Source of the DNA: Paenibacillus sp. SZ31
GTDB lineage: Bacteria; Bacillota; Bacilli; Paenibacillales; Paenibacillaceae
Assembly (NCBI RefSeq): GCF_012912005.1
Contig: NZ_JABBEA010000002.1
Coordinates: 613,748 to 677,747 of the forward strand
Direction: 5' to 3'
Length of the DNA stretch: 64,000 nucleotides
Shown here one piece after another: positions 56,353-64,000 of the stretch; position 1 is the stretch's first letter; each line of letters begins with the position of its first letter. Both the position numbers and the translations under genes were made by a program. The notes under the pieces were generated by a model that worked only from the letters and a program-made list of their open reading frames with translations, had not been told where the DNA came from and ran no database searches.

Positions 56353-57225
56353 CTATGCCCACTGGGTTGCAAGCTTCTGAAGATAAGGTGTCAGCATGGG
56401 CTGTAATTCCTTGCGCATCAGTCCGATCTCCAAGATCGCCTGAATATATCCGAACTGATCACCAATATCGTAGCGACGCCCCTCCAGTTCAAGGGCCAAC
56501 AGTTCCTCCGTCTGACTTACTTCTTTCAAAGCGTCCGTTAACTGATATTCCCCTCCAGCCCCTCTCTCGATCTGATTCAGAATGGGAAAGATGGAAGGTT
56601 TCAGAATGTATCGTCCCATTACAGCTGTTCGGGATGGCGCTTCTGCAAGAGAAGGTTTTTCGACCAGATTGGTGACCCGGTGAACCCGGTCCTCTGCCCC
56701 ATTCGAATCAATAATGCCATATTTGCTCACATTTGCCGCGTCTACCTGACGGACACCGATGATCTGGTTGCCTGTCTTTTCATAGAGATGCACCATCTGT
56801 GCAAGTGCAGGCGGATCAGACACCATAATGTCATCTCCGAGCAGTACAGCGAAAGCATCATCCCCTACAAATTGCCGTGCACATCCAATGGCATGCCCCA
56901 GTCCAAGCGGTTCCTTTTGACGAATAAAATGAATATTTGCCATCTCGCTGATGGCCTGCACCTCTTCCAATAAGGACTGTTTGCCCTTGGCATATAAAGA
57001 ATGTTCAAGTTCAACCGATTTATCAAAATGATCCTCTATGGATTTTTTGTTGCGTCCGGTCACAATGAGGATATTCTCAATGCCTGACTGCACCGCTTCT
57101 TCAACCATGTATTGGATGGCCGGTTTGTCCACAATCGGTAACATCTCTTTTGGCTGTGCTTTTGTCGCTGGCAGGAAACGGGTTCCGAGACCCGCTGCCG
57201 GAATAACTGCTTTTTTAATTCGCAT
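56353..57225 (-). CDS. galU: UTP-glucose-1-phosphate uridylyltransferase
   Basis: 290 residues, normal for GalU. Nucleotidyltransferase signature KKAVIPAAGLGTRFLPATKAQPKEMLPIVDKPAIQYMVEEA, LLGDDIMV metal site and GAGGEYQLTDAL near the C-terminus. It makes UDP-glucose. ATG 57225 matches family N-termini, with AAAGGAG 11 bases upstream; an in-frame extension of 39 codons lacks conservation. Last gene of a set with GtrA, GT2 and GT39, supplying the sugar donor. Confidence 0.93.
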   Translation of the reverse strand: MRIKKAVIPAAGLGTRFLPATKAQPKEMLPIVDKPAIQYMVEEAVQSGIENILIVTGRNKKSIEDHFDKSVELEHSLYAKGKQSLLEEVQAISEMANIHFIRQKEPLGLGHAIGCARQFVGDDAFAVLLGDDIMVSDPPALAQMVHLYEKTGNQIIGVRQVDAANVSKYGIIDSNGAEDRVHRVTNLVEKPSLAEAPSRTAVMGRYILKPSIFPILNQIERGAGGEYQLTDALKEVSQTEELLALELEGRRYDIGDQFGYIQAILEIGLMRKELQPMLTPYLQKLATQWA

Positions 57226-57242
57226 CTCATCATACACTCCTT

Positions 57243-57638
57243 TCATTTGGTAGCTAAACGAAACACCCAATATCTGCTGGCCATATAGTTCAGAACCATT
57301 CCCATCAAGGTTGCCAGGATCTTGCTCATCACAAGACTCCAACCCAGCACATCGTGTAATGTCATCAGAATGAGGGCGGATAACGCGAGAACGACGAGGT
57401 TGGTGATTAGAAAACGAATAAGTTTCGCTCTATCGCCACCCCCTCGTGCCGCATCTCGAAAAGTCCACCTCCCGTTCAGCCAATAACTGTTCGCAACACC
57501 ACAGCTGTACGAGATTACCTGGGCAATCAGAACCGGTACACCGATCACTGCAAGCAAAGCAAACATCACTGCATCCACTGCCGTATTCGCGACACCCACA
57601 ATTCCGAACTTGAAGAGTGTGACCAGACGATTAGTCAT
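57243..57638 (-). CDS. GtrA-family membrane protein (probable lipid-linked sugar flippase)
   Basis: 131 residues with four membrane helices: FGIVGVANTAVDAVMFALLA, IAQVISYSCGVANSYWLNGRWTF, FLITNLVVLALSALILM, and a C-terminal MVLNYMASRYWVF. These are the GtrA/DPMS signatures. The start overlaps the end of the GT2 gene by eight bases. It probably moves polyprenyl-phosphate-glucose across the membrane for the GT39 enzyme. Confidence 0.88.
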   Translation of the reverse strand: MTNRLVTLFKFGIVGVANTAVDAVMFALLAVIGVPVLIAQVISYSCGVANSYWLNGRWTFRDAARGGGDRAKLIRFLITNLVVLALSALILMTLHDVLGWSLVMSKILATLMGMVLNYMASRYWVFRLATK

Positions 57639-58617
57639 GGTGAGCAACTCGGGCTGTCAATCGGGATTGAGCTTGCTGGCCCTCGGCCTGAACCACATCT
57701 CTCACAATGTATAGCGGACGCGCTTTGGTCTCATCATAGATTCGGCCAACATACTCGCCCAGAATGCCCAGCATGATCAGGATGAATCCGTTAAACATTA
57801 GCATGATACTCACAATGGAGGGCCACCCCTTAATCGTTGAATCCGTAAAGATCGCCGAACCAATCACCATTAGCATATAGATGAACCCGCCTACCGACAG
57901 GATCGCACCTACATAACCTGCGAGCTTGAGCGGTTTATGTGAAAATGAAGTAATGCCATCCAGGCTCAGCTTCAGCATGCGTTTCAGCGGATATTTCGTT
58001 TCACCCGCCAGACGTTCATAACGTTCGTATTCAATGGCAGTCTGACGGAATCCAACCCAACTGACCAGCCCGCGCACGAACCGGTTTTTCTCCGGAAGAC
58101 GTTTCATCTCATCACATACTTTGCGGTCAATCAGGCGAAAATCTCCGGTGTCCACCGGAATATCCGTATCCGTCGACGCACGCAGTACACGGTAGAACAG
58201 GCTTGCCGACCATTTCTTGAAGCGGGTTTCCCCACTTCGTCTGGTGCGACGGGCATACACCACTTCATAGCCCTCTTTCCATTTCGCGATCATATCCAGT
58301 ATCAGTTCGGGAGGGTCCTGAAGATCCGCATCAATAATAATGACCGCATCCCCCGCTGCATAATCCATCCCCGCTGTTATCGCAATCTGATGACCGAAGT
58401 TACGGGCAAAATCAATCAGTTTCACACTCTCGTCCCAACGGGCGTAGTCACGGATCATCTGTGCACTTCGATCCATGCTGCCATCATTGACGAACAGTAA
58501 TTCATAGCTCTCTCCTGTGCTGCCCATGACCTTCTTCAGACGTCGATAGGTCTCCTCGATCACCGCTTCTTCGTTATACATGGGAATAATAATGCTGTAT
58601 CGGTACGTGTGAGCCAT
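57631..58617 (-). CDS. Glycosyltransferase family 2, GtrB/CsbB-like polyprenyl-phosphate sugar synthase
   Basis: 328 residues. GT2 domain with IIIPMYNEEAVIEETYRRL, metal motif IIDADLQDPPELI and the VDTGDFRLIDRKV segment. Two C-terminal membrane helices (VGAILSVGGFIYMLMVIGSAI and a second MLMFNGFILIMLGILGEYVGRI). It likely transfers glucose from UDP-glucose to undecaprenyl phosphate at the inner membrane face. Gene order GT39-GT2-GtrA-GalU resembles B. subtilis ykcB-ykcC plus flippase. Confidence 0.9.
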   Translation of the reverse strand: MAHTYRYSIIIPMYNEEAVIEETYRRLKKVMGSTGESYELLFVNDGSMDRSAQMIRDYARWDESVKLIDFARNFGHQIAITAGMDYAAGDAVIIIDADLQDPPELILDMIAKWKEGYEVVYARRTRRSGETRFKKWSASLFYRVLRASTDTDIPVDTGDFRLIDRKVCDEMKRLPEKNRFVRGLVSWVGFRQTAIEYERYERLAGETKYPLKRMLKLSLDGITSFSHKPLKLAGYVGAILSVGGFIYMLMVIGSAIFTDSTIKGWPSIVSIMLMFNGFILIMLGILGEYVGRIYDETKARPLYIVRDVVQAEGQQAQSRLTARVAHHD

Positions 58618-58672
58618 GTTCGTCCCCTCCCTTTTCCAATGGACTTCGTTCGTTCGAAATTTTGATTTCAGT

Positions 58673-60844
58673 TTACAATTTCACTTCATACAAGGTGGTC
58701 TGTCCGCCGAATCCGAATCCGGCTCTGTTCCCCGCGCCACCGCTATCCGTAGATCCGCTGTCGGTACCTGTTTGCCATTCTGAGGTTGGAATCTCCGTTC
58801 CATGTTCTTTGATCCAATCACTAATGTCCGAGTTTCCGCCTCGGCCACCCATGCCACCAACCATGAAGTACTTCACTTGACCACTCTTGACGAGTTGTTC
58901 CAGTTGCTCCGTTGTGTACACCGGGTCTGACCCGGAGAAACCTCCCAGCGTAATTACCGATGCTTTCTCGTCGATAATATAAGGTGCTGCCTGATTATAG
59001 TCTGTTGTCGCGAAGAGATAGGTTTCGCCTGTATTGTGCTCTTTCAGATAATTCAGTGTAGCTATATCGACTTCTTCGTTACGGTTGCCCATTCCGCCGC
59101 GTCCACCCGTTGAAGGCATTTCTGTTCCTTCTGCACCGTTACCCATCGTCATGCCCATTCCTGCTCCACCAAACATGCTATTGGAACCAGTAGGTCCTGC
59201 TGCAGGAATCATACTGTTACCACCATAAGTAATTGGGGTGAATGCCCAATAGATTGGACCAATCAGCATGACCACGAATCCTGCGACAATGAAGCCCTGT
59301 TTCCAACGATGTGTACGACGCAGCATAACGACCAGGATGACCGTGACCAGAATGCCTGCGATTAATTCACTAATGGACCAGCCTACACCAATCGTATCGT
59401 TATACACCTGCATGATGTACCAGCCGAACAAGGTCGTTAGCAGCACGGACACCGGAAGCAACCAGGCCTGCCAGCCAATTCGTTCACGATATAACTTCCA
59501 CATAGCTACATATCCTGCGCCAGTCAGCGCCGCAATTGGAGGTGCAAGCATAATCAGATAATATTGATGGAAGAAACCTGCCACACTGAAAAAGGCAGCA
59601 ACAGGAAGCAGCCAGGCCAGCCAAAATAAAGCCTCCTTGTGCTTGTTCGTAATATTTCTCCGTCTTAACCCTGCAAATATGGCAATGCATCCAAGCAATA
59701 CAACTGGCAGAAGCCAGCTGGCTTGACCTGACAGTTCAGTCTGGAACAGACGCAGAGGACCTTTCTCCCCCGTACCAAACATTCCTCCCATGCCTCCTCC
59801 ACCATTGCTACCGAAATTTCTTCCGTTTGGCATTTCCATATCATTCGGGAAATTGCCATTCGGCCCATTCATACCGCCCATGGCATTCATGCCGTTCGAA
59901 CCATTCATACTATCGTTATCCGGTGCATTGACACCTTGCCCCGTGCCAGGGGCACCACTACCCGTCTGATTAGGAGCAGAAGTCGAATCCCCTCGATTGC
60001 CACGATTATTGCCCTGTCCAGCAGCGTTCGGCATCCCTGCGTTACCTGATGTGTTCTGCTGACCCGTTAGACGGGACAGGCCATTGTATCCAAATGCCAG
60101 TTCCATGACAGAGTTTGTTTCACTGCTACCGATATAAGGCCGCTCGTCTTCGGGTATAGAATCCACAGTGACCGCCCAGGATAAGGAAACCACCGCCAGA
60201 ACCGCCGTGCTGCCAATCAGCAGGATGATCTTCCTTCTCCACTTCGCCTGAAATGCGAGCAGATAGAACAAGTAAAACGCCGGCAGAATCATGTAGGCTT
60301 GAAGCATTTTCATATTAAAGGCTAAGCCTATTAATCCAAAGGCAACCAGAATACGCCAAGCACTGCCTTGTTTGCTACCTTTGAACAAAAACCACGAACC
60401 CAACAACAGCGTAAACACCAGCATGCTATCAATATTGTTGGTCCGACTGACTGCGGCCACAACAGGCACAGTCGCCAATGTCAGTGCGGAGATTCGTGCT
60501 GCTGCAAGACCATATGTAGGTTTCACCATGAAATAGATCAGGAGCACCGAACCGATTCCCGCTAATACTTGAGGCAAAATAACGCTCCATCCGTGCAATC
60601 CGAATACATAGGCAAAGGCCGTCTGGATCCAGAAGACAACAGGTGGTTTGTCAACAGTTACCGAGCCTGCCGAGTCGAGTGATGCATAGTAAAAGTTATG
60701 GAAGTTGCTGAGCATACTGCCGACGGCGGTCGTATAATAGGAATTGGCATATTGATCGTTCCAGATACCGTACCCATTCAGAAATGCCGCCAGTAATACA
60801 ATCGGTAGAAGGACAAGATCCATCCTTCTTTTGGTGTTATTCAA
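58673..60844 (-). CDS. Glycosyltransferase family 39 protein with low-complexity insert
   Basis: 723 residues, about 11-12 membrane helices, ArnT/PMT-like (B. subtilis YkcB type). The conserved Asp in VTVDKPPVVFW is in the first large outer loop. Between helices, residues 258-362 form a Gly/Asn/Met/Pro-rich insert with repeats such as MNGSNGMNAMGGMNGPNG. A second Gly/Met-rich stretch lies near 565-600. A globular C-terminal domain (YLKEHNTGETYLFATTDYN) lies outside the cell. It likely transfers sugars from polyprenyl phosphate to a cell-envelope acceptor. First gene of the operon, divergent from the two-component genes. Confidence 0.9.
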   Translation of the reverse strand: MNNTKRRMDLVLLPIVLLAAFLNGYGIWNDQYANSYYTTAVGSMLSNFHNFYYASLDSAGSVTVDKPPVVFWIQTAFAYVFGLHGWSVILPQVLAGIGSVLLIYFMVKPTYGLAAARISALTLATVPVVAAVSRTNNIDSMLVFTLLLGSWFLFKGSKQGSAWRILVAFGLIGLAFNMKMLQAYMILPAFYLFYLLAFQAKWRRKIILLIGSTAVLAVVSLSWAVTVDSIPEDERPYIGSSETNSVMELAFGYNGLSRLTGQQNTSGNAGMPNAAGQGNNRGNRGDSTSAPNQTGSGAPGTGQGVNAPDNDSMNGSNGMNAMGGMNGPNGNFPNDMEMPNGRNFGSNGGGGMGGMFGTGEKGPLRLFQTELSGQASWLLPVVLLGCIAIFAGLRRRNITNKHKEALFWLAWLLPVAAFFSVAGFFHQYYLIMLAPPIAALTGAGYVAMWKLYRERIGWQAWLLPVSVLLTTLFGWYIMQVYNDTIGVGWSISELIAGILVTVILVVMLRRTHRWKQGFIVAGFVVMLIGPIYWAFTPITYGGNSMIPAAGPTGSNSMFGGAGMGMTMGNGAEGTEMPSTGGRGGMGNRNEEVDIATLNYLKEHNTGETYLFATTDYNQAAPYIIDEKASVITLGGFSGSDPVYTTEQLEQLVKSGQVKYFMVGGMGGRGGNSDISDWIKEHGTEIPTSEWQTGTDSGSTDSGGAGNRAGFGFGGQTTLYEVKL

Positions 60845-61048
60845 TGTTAATCACTCCTTATTAGTTCTTCATGTCTAGTATTGTGACATGCCAAAATAAA
60901 GCTGGGATGAGTGCCCGCTGAATGTTGTCTGAGGATAATTCACAATCCTTTCAGCTAAATTTCAGTTTGGCAAGCGATAATACTACATACAGTCCCTCCG
61001 AAGTGAGGGAGAAATCTAGATGGATCAAGCAAGGAGAGAACGTACATT

Positions 61049-61732
61049 ATGAAGCTTAGCAGCGGAATTAAAATACTATTAGCTGATGATGAACCACACA
61101 TTTTGCAATTTCTGGAGCTTGGATTAAGTAATGAAGGCTTCGATGTGCGTACAGCACCCGATGGAGCAGCTGCACTTGAGTTGGCGCTTGAATTCAGACC
61201 ACATATGGCTATTCTGGATGTCATGATGCCAGAGATGGATGGTTTCGAAGTGGTCGAGCGTCTGCGTAAGACCGGAGCCCAGGTTGGCGTGATTATGCTG
61301 ACAGCGAAGGACGAAGTCGAGAATCGGGTTAAAGGCTTGTGGCTAGGTGCTGACGATTACATGATCAAGCCCTTTGCCTTCGACGAGCTGCTCGCCCGGA
61401 TTCAGGCCAGACTACGTAATCAATTTCCTTTATTAATAGGAGCCGTCACTCATGGCCCATTCCGAATTGATGATCAGCGCAAAGAAATCACCTATCAGGA
61501 TCAGGTCCTGGAGTTATCTCCTACCGAATACGAACTGTTAAAATTTATTGTGCTTAATCATGGGATTGTACTCAGCAAAGCGACCATTCTGAGCCGTGTG
61601 TGGGGGTATGATTTTGGCGGGGAAGAAAATATTGTAGAGGTATACGTCCGCTCCTTGCGTGACAAACTCGGGGATAAAGAGCATAGACTCATTCGCACAC
61701 TTCGGGGTGTCGGGTACAGGGTAGATCTCTGA
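61049..61732 (+). CDS. OmpR/PhoB-type response regulator
   Basis: 227 residues. Receiver domain with Asp13/Asp14 and phospho-acceptor Asp57 in AILDVMMPEMDG, Thr/Lys switch residues in MLTAKDE and MIKPFAFDE. C-terminal winged helix (ELSPTEYELLKFIVLNHG...GGEENIVEVYVRSLRDKL...IRTLRGVGYRV). It overlaps the kinase gene by one base. Divergent from the GT39 operon, its most likely target. Confidence 0.93.
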   Translation: MKLSSGIKILLADDEPHILQFLELGLSNEGFDVRTAPDGAAALELALEFRPHMAILDVMMPEMDGFEVVERLRKTGAQVGVIMLTAKDEVENRVKGLWLGADDYMIKPFAFDELLARIQARLRNQFPLLIGAVTHGPFRIDDQRKEITYQDQVLELSPTEYELLKFIVLNHGIVLSKATILSRVWGYDFGGEENIVEVYVRSLRDKLGDKEHRLIRTLRGVGYRVDL

Positions 61733-63249
61733 TGAATTCGCTGCCTAAGAAAAATAAACTTCGTTTAGGACGTCTTCAGCAATGGATTTGGCCGCGTTCC
61801 CTGCGTTCGCAATTGCTCTCACGTTCTCTGTTCGTGCTTGCCGGGCTGTTATTGTTAATCGGTATTCTGCAATTCTGGATCATGGAAAGTTTTCTCTACC
61901 GGAATCAGGCAAAAACCATGGAAGAACAGCTCATGTCCATGCCCCCGGTTTGGCTCGGAATCCAGTCACGTAGCAGCTCTTCCAACAACCCTTTCGGTGG
62001 ACAGGCAGGTAACGGGTCTGGCAATCGGGTATTGTTTATTCCTGACCGTTCACTTGCTCTGTTTGATAACCAAGGTACGTTCGAGGATGTTTTTGGGGAA
62101 GACGGTCTGAACGCCCCTCATCTCTCAACCGCTGAATATCAGGACATTACAAATGAGTTAAAAGAACAAAAACATATTCCCTACCGGATCGTAACGGATA
62201 GCCAAGGGAAGGAGCAATTGATTGTCTTCGCCTCACCAGGTCCGCGCAATCGCGGCTTACCGATGGTCCAGATGGGTACGGCTACGAAACCACTGAGAGA
62301 TCTGATTATTAAACAACTTCTGATCTTCATCATGTTATCGCTGTTAGCCATGGTAGCCGGTCTTATTCTGTACACCAAGGTATTACGCCGGACGCTCGTT
62401 CCCCTGTCTAACATGGTGAATAAAGTACAGCAGATCGATGCAGGAAGTCTCGCAGATCGCCTTCCCGTCGTTCAGGGACAAGAAGAAGTGGACCAGCTCG
62501 CACTTTCATTCAATGGCATGCTTGAGAGGCTCGAGAACTCGTTTGAAGCGGAGCGGGAATCGAAAGATCAGATGCAGCGTTTCTTGTCCGATGCTTCTCA
62601 TGAGCTGCGTACCCCTCTGACCTCCATTCATGGATTTATTGAAGTTTTACAGCGGGGTGCAGCCACCAATCAAGATAAATTGTATAAAGCACTGGACAGC
62701 ATGCACGGCGAATCTGTACGAATTAACAAGCTGGTTGAAGATTTGTTGTTACTAACCAAGCTGGATCAAGCTCCAAAGCAGGAACAGGAAGTAATTCAGC
62801 TGGACAGTCTGTTACTCGAAATGCAACCACAACTGACCATGATGGCTCAGCGGAGGTCCATTCATCTCGACCTGACGGCTGCGGTCCATGTTCTGGCTGA
62901 TCCTTATAAGCTGAAGCAGGTTGTGCTGAATCTGTTCCATAATGCGGTGCAGCACACCGATCCAGAGCATGGGGCCATCTCCATAACGTTATATGCCACG
63001 CACCATAAGGCTGAATTTTCCGTAAAGGATAACGGCACGGGCATTGAACCTGAACATCTGCCCCATATCTTTGAGCGATTTTACCGCACAAGCAGTTCTC
63101 GTTCGCGAAAACAAGGGGGCGCAGGTCTCGGTCTCGCCATTACCCGCTCGATTGTGGAGTCTTATGGTGGGAAGATTACGGTACGAAGTCAGTTAGGCTT
63201 GGGAACGGATTTTATGATTTTGATGCCGCTGTATAAGGCTGATGTCTAA
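61732..63249 (+). CDS. Sensor histidine kinase, partner of the OmpR-type regulator
   Basis: 505 residues. Membrane helices at about 33-52 and 194-215 flank an extracellular region that contains a short Ser/Asn/Gly-rich stretch (SRSSSSNNPFGGQAGNGSGN). HAMP about 216-270, HisKA with His290 in FLSDASHELRTPLTS, HATPase motifs NLFHNAVQHTD, DNGTGI and GGAGLGLAI. Intact. It senses an envelope signal and phosphorylates the upstream regulator. Overlapping start (TGATG) shows coupling. Confidence 0.93.
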   Translation: MNSLPKKNKLRLGRLQQWIWPRSLRSQLLSRSLFVLAGLLLLIGILQFWIMESFLYRNQAKTMEEQLMSMPPVWLGIQSRSSSSNNPFGGQAGNGSGNRVLFIPDRSLALFDNQGTFEDVFGEDGLNAPHLSTAEYQDITNELKEQKHIPYRIVTDSQGKEQLIVFASPGPRNRGLPMVQMGTATKPLRDLIIKQLLIFIMLSLLAMVAGLILYTKVLRRTLVPLSNMVNKVQQIDAGSLADRLPVVQGQEEVDQLALSFNGMLERLENSFEAERESKDQMQRFLSDASHELRTPLTSIHGFIEVLQRGAATNQDKLYKALDSMHGESVRINKLVEDLLLLTKLDQAPKQEQEVIQLDSLLLEMQPQLTMMAQRRSIHLDLTAAVHVLADPYKLKQVVLNLFHNAVQHTDPEHGAISITLYATHHKAEFSVKDNGTGIEPEHLPHIFERFYRTSSSRSRKQGGAGLGLAITRSIVESYGGKITVRSQLGLGTDFMILMPLYKADV

Positions 63250-63677
63250 GTTGAGCGTCGGCTCCTAGTTGGCTATAAGCAGCTCTACGTAAGATCTACT
63301 TGATCATTTCGCAAGATATAGGCAAGCTCTCCAAATGCTGCTTTTCTTCCATCTTCATTCCGCCTTTTCATTGCATGACGAAACCCCCTCTCATTTCGGT
63401 TGAGAAATGAGAGGGGGATTATTTTTTGCATCCGATTAGTAGAGCGATAGCCCAATTGGTTCAGGCTTTCAGGCTAACAAATCTGAGACGTCTTATTCAA
63501 GGACTTGGAGCGTCCGCAGAGATCTAATGAACCTGAGCCCCGTTATATGAGAATAAACAGCCGTTTACTGCGTTTTTCTCAGGGGATTTCGGGAAATAGC
63601 GTGTCTAGTGGAGCTAGAATAAAAAGTGGACACCCGTTAACGGACGGAAGGATAATGAGACTAACGGAGGTGTCCAC
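63250..63677. other. Region between the kinase gene and the IS3-type element
   Basis: 428 bases without a credible gene. It contains the kinase terminator (63384-63417) and, from about 63602, the left end of an IS3-family element. Confidence 0.55.
63384..63417 (+). terminator. Intrinsic terminator of the two-component operon
   Basis: CCCCCTCTCATTTC/GAAATGAGAGGGGG perfect 14-bp stem, 6-base loop, T-rich tail. Confidence 0.85.
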
Positions 63678-64000
63678 ATGGGAGAACAGCGGCAACGATA
63701 TAACGAAGAATTCAAGAAACAAACGGTCAAATTCATTCAAGAGCAGACGAAGACACTTGGAGATTTGGCAGAAGAACTCAACATTCCAAAAAGTACGTTG
63801 CACCAATGGATGAGTAAGTACCGCGAACTAAAAAATGAGCCTGTTGCCAGTGTAGATCGAGTGAAGGAACTGGAAGCAGAACTCCAAGAGATGCGCCGGT
63901 TGCTTCAAGAGAAAGAGCACACGCTTGCGGATACACAAGAAGAACTGGCGATTGTAAAAAAAGCAGTGCACATCTTCAGCAAACCAAAGAGCTAAGATTT
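63602..64000 (+). mobile_element. IS3-family insertion sequence, left part
   Basis: Begins near TGTCTAGTGGAGC (IS3 ends start with TG) and contains orfA; it runs off the window before orfB ends. The exact left end is uncertain because the right inverted repeat is not in view. Confidence 0.55.
63678..63995 (+). CDS. IS3-family transposase OrfA
   Basis: 105 residues. Helix-turn-helix RYNEEFKKQTVKFIQEQTKTLGDLAEELNIPKSTLHQWMSKYR followed by a leucine-zipper-like coiled coil (VKELEAELQEMRRLLQEKEHTL). A seven-A run at 63956-63962 in GTA-AAA-AAA-G can serve as a -1 slippery site; the -1 frame stays open to the window end (KQCTSSANQRAKI), as expected for an OrfAB fusion transposase. Confidence 0.88.
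   Translation: MGEQRQRYNEEFKKQTVKFIQEQTKTLGDLAEELNIPKSTLHQWMSKYRELKNEPVASVDRVKELEAELQEMRRLLQEKEHTLADTQEELAIVKKAVHIFSKPKS

Overview
The window looks like chromosomal DNA of a Paenibacillus (Firmicutes). This is inferred from gene content, not from a marker gene. It has moderate GC, strong AGGAGG-type ribosome sites, Lpl/Ytc-type sugar ABC transporters paired with YesMN-type two-component regulators, several LacI regulators, CcpA-like cre sites, a CYP102 (BM3-like) P450 fusion, a T-box leader and many intrinsic terminators. No rRNA, tRNA, CRISPR array or prophage was seen.

Layout. 1-2.1 kb: the end of a sugar ABC importer operon (lipoprotein start, two permeases) controlled by the LacI regulator at 2.1-3.2 kb; identical palindromic operators precede both units. 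3.3-4.3 kb: a thioredoxin-like protein, a 45-residue exported peptide that resembles a Phr signal precursor, and a DUF3817 membrane protein. 4.5-7.3 kb: a second LacI regulator divergent from a GH1 6-phospho-beta-glucosidase. 7.5-11.4 kb: two sugar O-acetyltransferases, an MFS exporter with a TrmB-type regulator, and an orphan 86-residue protein. 11.5-26.7 kb: an arabinan-utilisation island with a solute-binding lipoprotein, YesN and YesM, two permeases, a GH51 arabinofuranosidase with an N-terminal LamG domain, and a divergent secreted GH43 arabinanase. The island shows decay: the sensor kinase carries an in-frame amber stop, and an IS4-family element (13228-14580, 7-bp target duplication) sits between a cre site and the binding-protein gene.

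26.9-38.3 kb: XRE-cupin regulator/LysE exporter pair, metallo-hydrolase, alpha/beta hydrolase, kinase-like protein, TetR plus DHA2 drug exporter, CYP102 P450-reductase fusion, and a thioredoxin-reductase-like flavoprotein. 38.6-39.6 kb: ctaB (heme O synthase). 39.7-43.8 kb: a heterodimeric ABC exporter preceded by a long leader with a sigma-A promoter, an intrinsic terminator and three mini-ORFs, which suggests attenuation control. 43.8-47 kb: MFS exporter divergent from an SgrR-like regulator. 47.1-49.5 kb: an unusual 793-residue protein carrying a C-terminal polyprenyl synthetase and an N-terminal part with further Asp-rich isoprenoid-synthase-like motifs. 49.6-54.9 kb: TauE/SafE permease, zinc-ribbon protein, SDR, lipoprotein, bile-acid/sodium-symporter-family protein, and asd behind a T-box leader (probable lysine specifier). 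55.4-63.2 kb: methyltransferase, then galU-gtrA-GT2-GT39, a likely polyprenyl-phosphate-sugar glycosylation set, divergent from an OmpR-type two-component system. The window ends in the start of an IS3-family element.

The items most worth a second look are the ABC exporter leader, a promoter/leader module found three times (two copies exactly 61 nt upstream of the chosen start codons), the tandem isoprenoid-synthase protein, and the damaged arabinan regulatory cluster.
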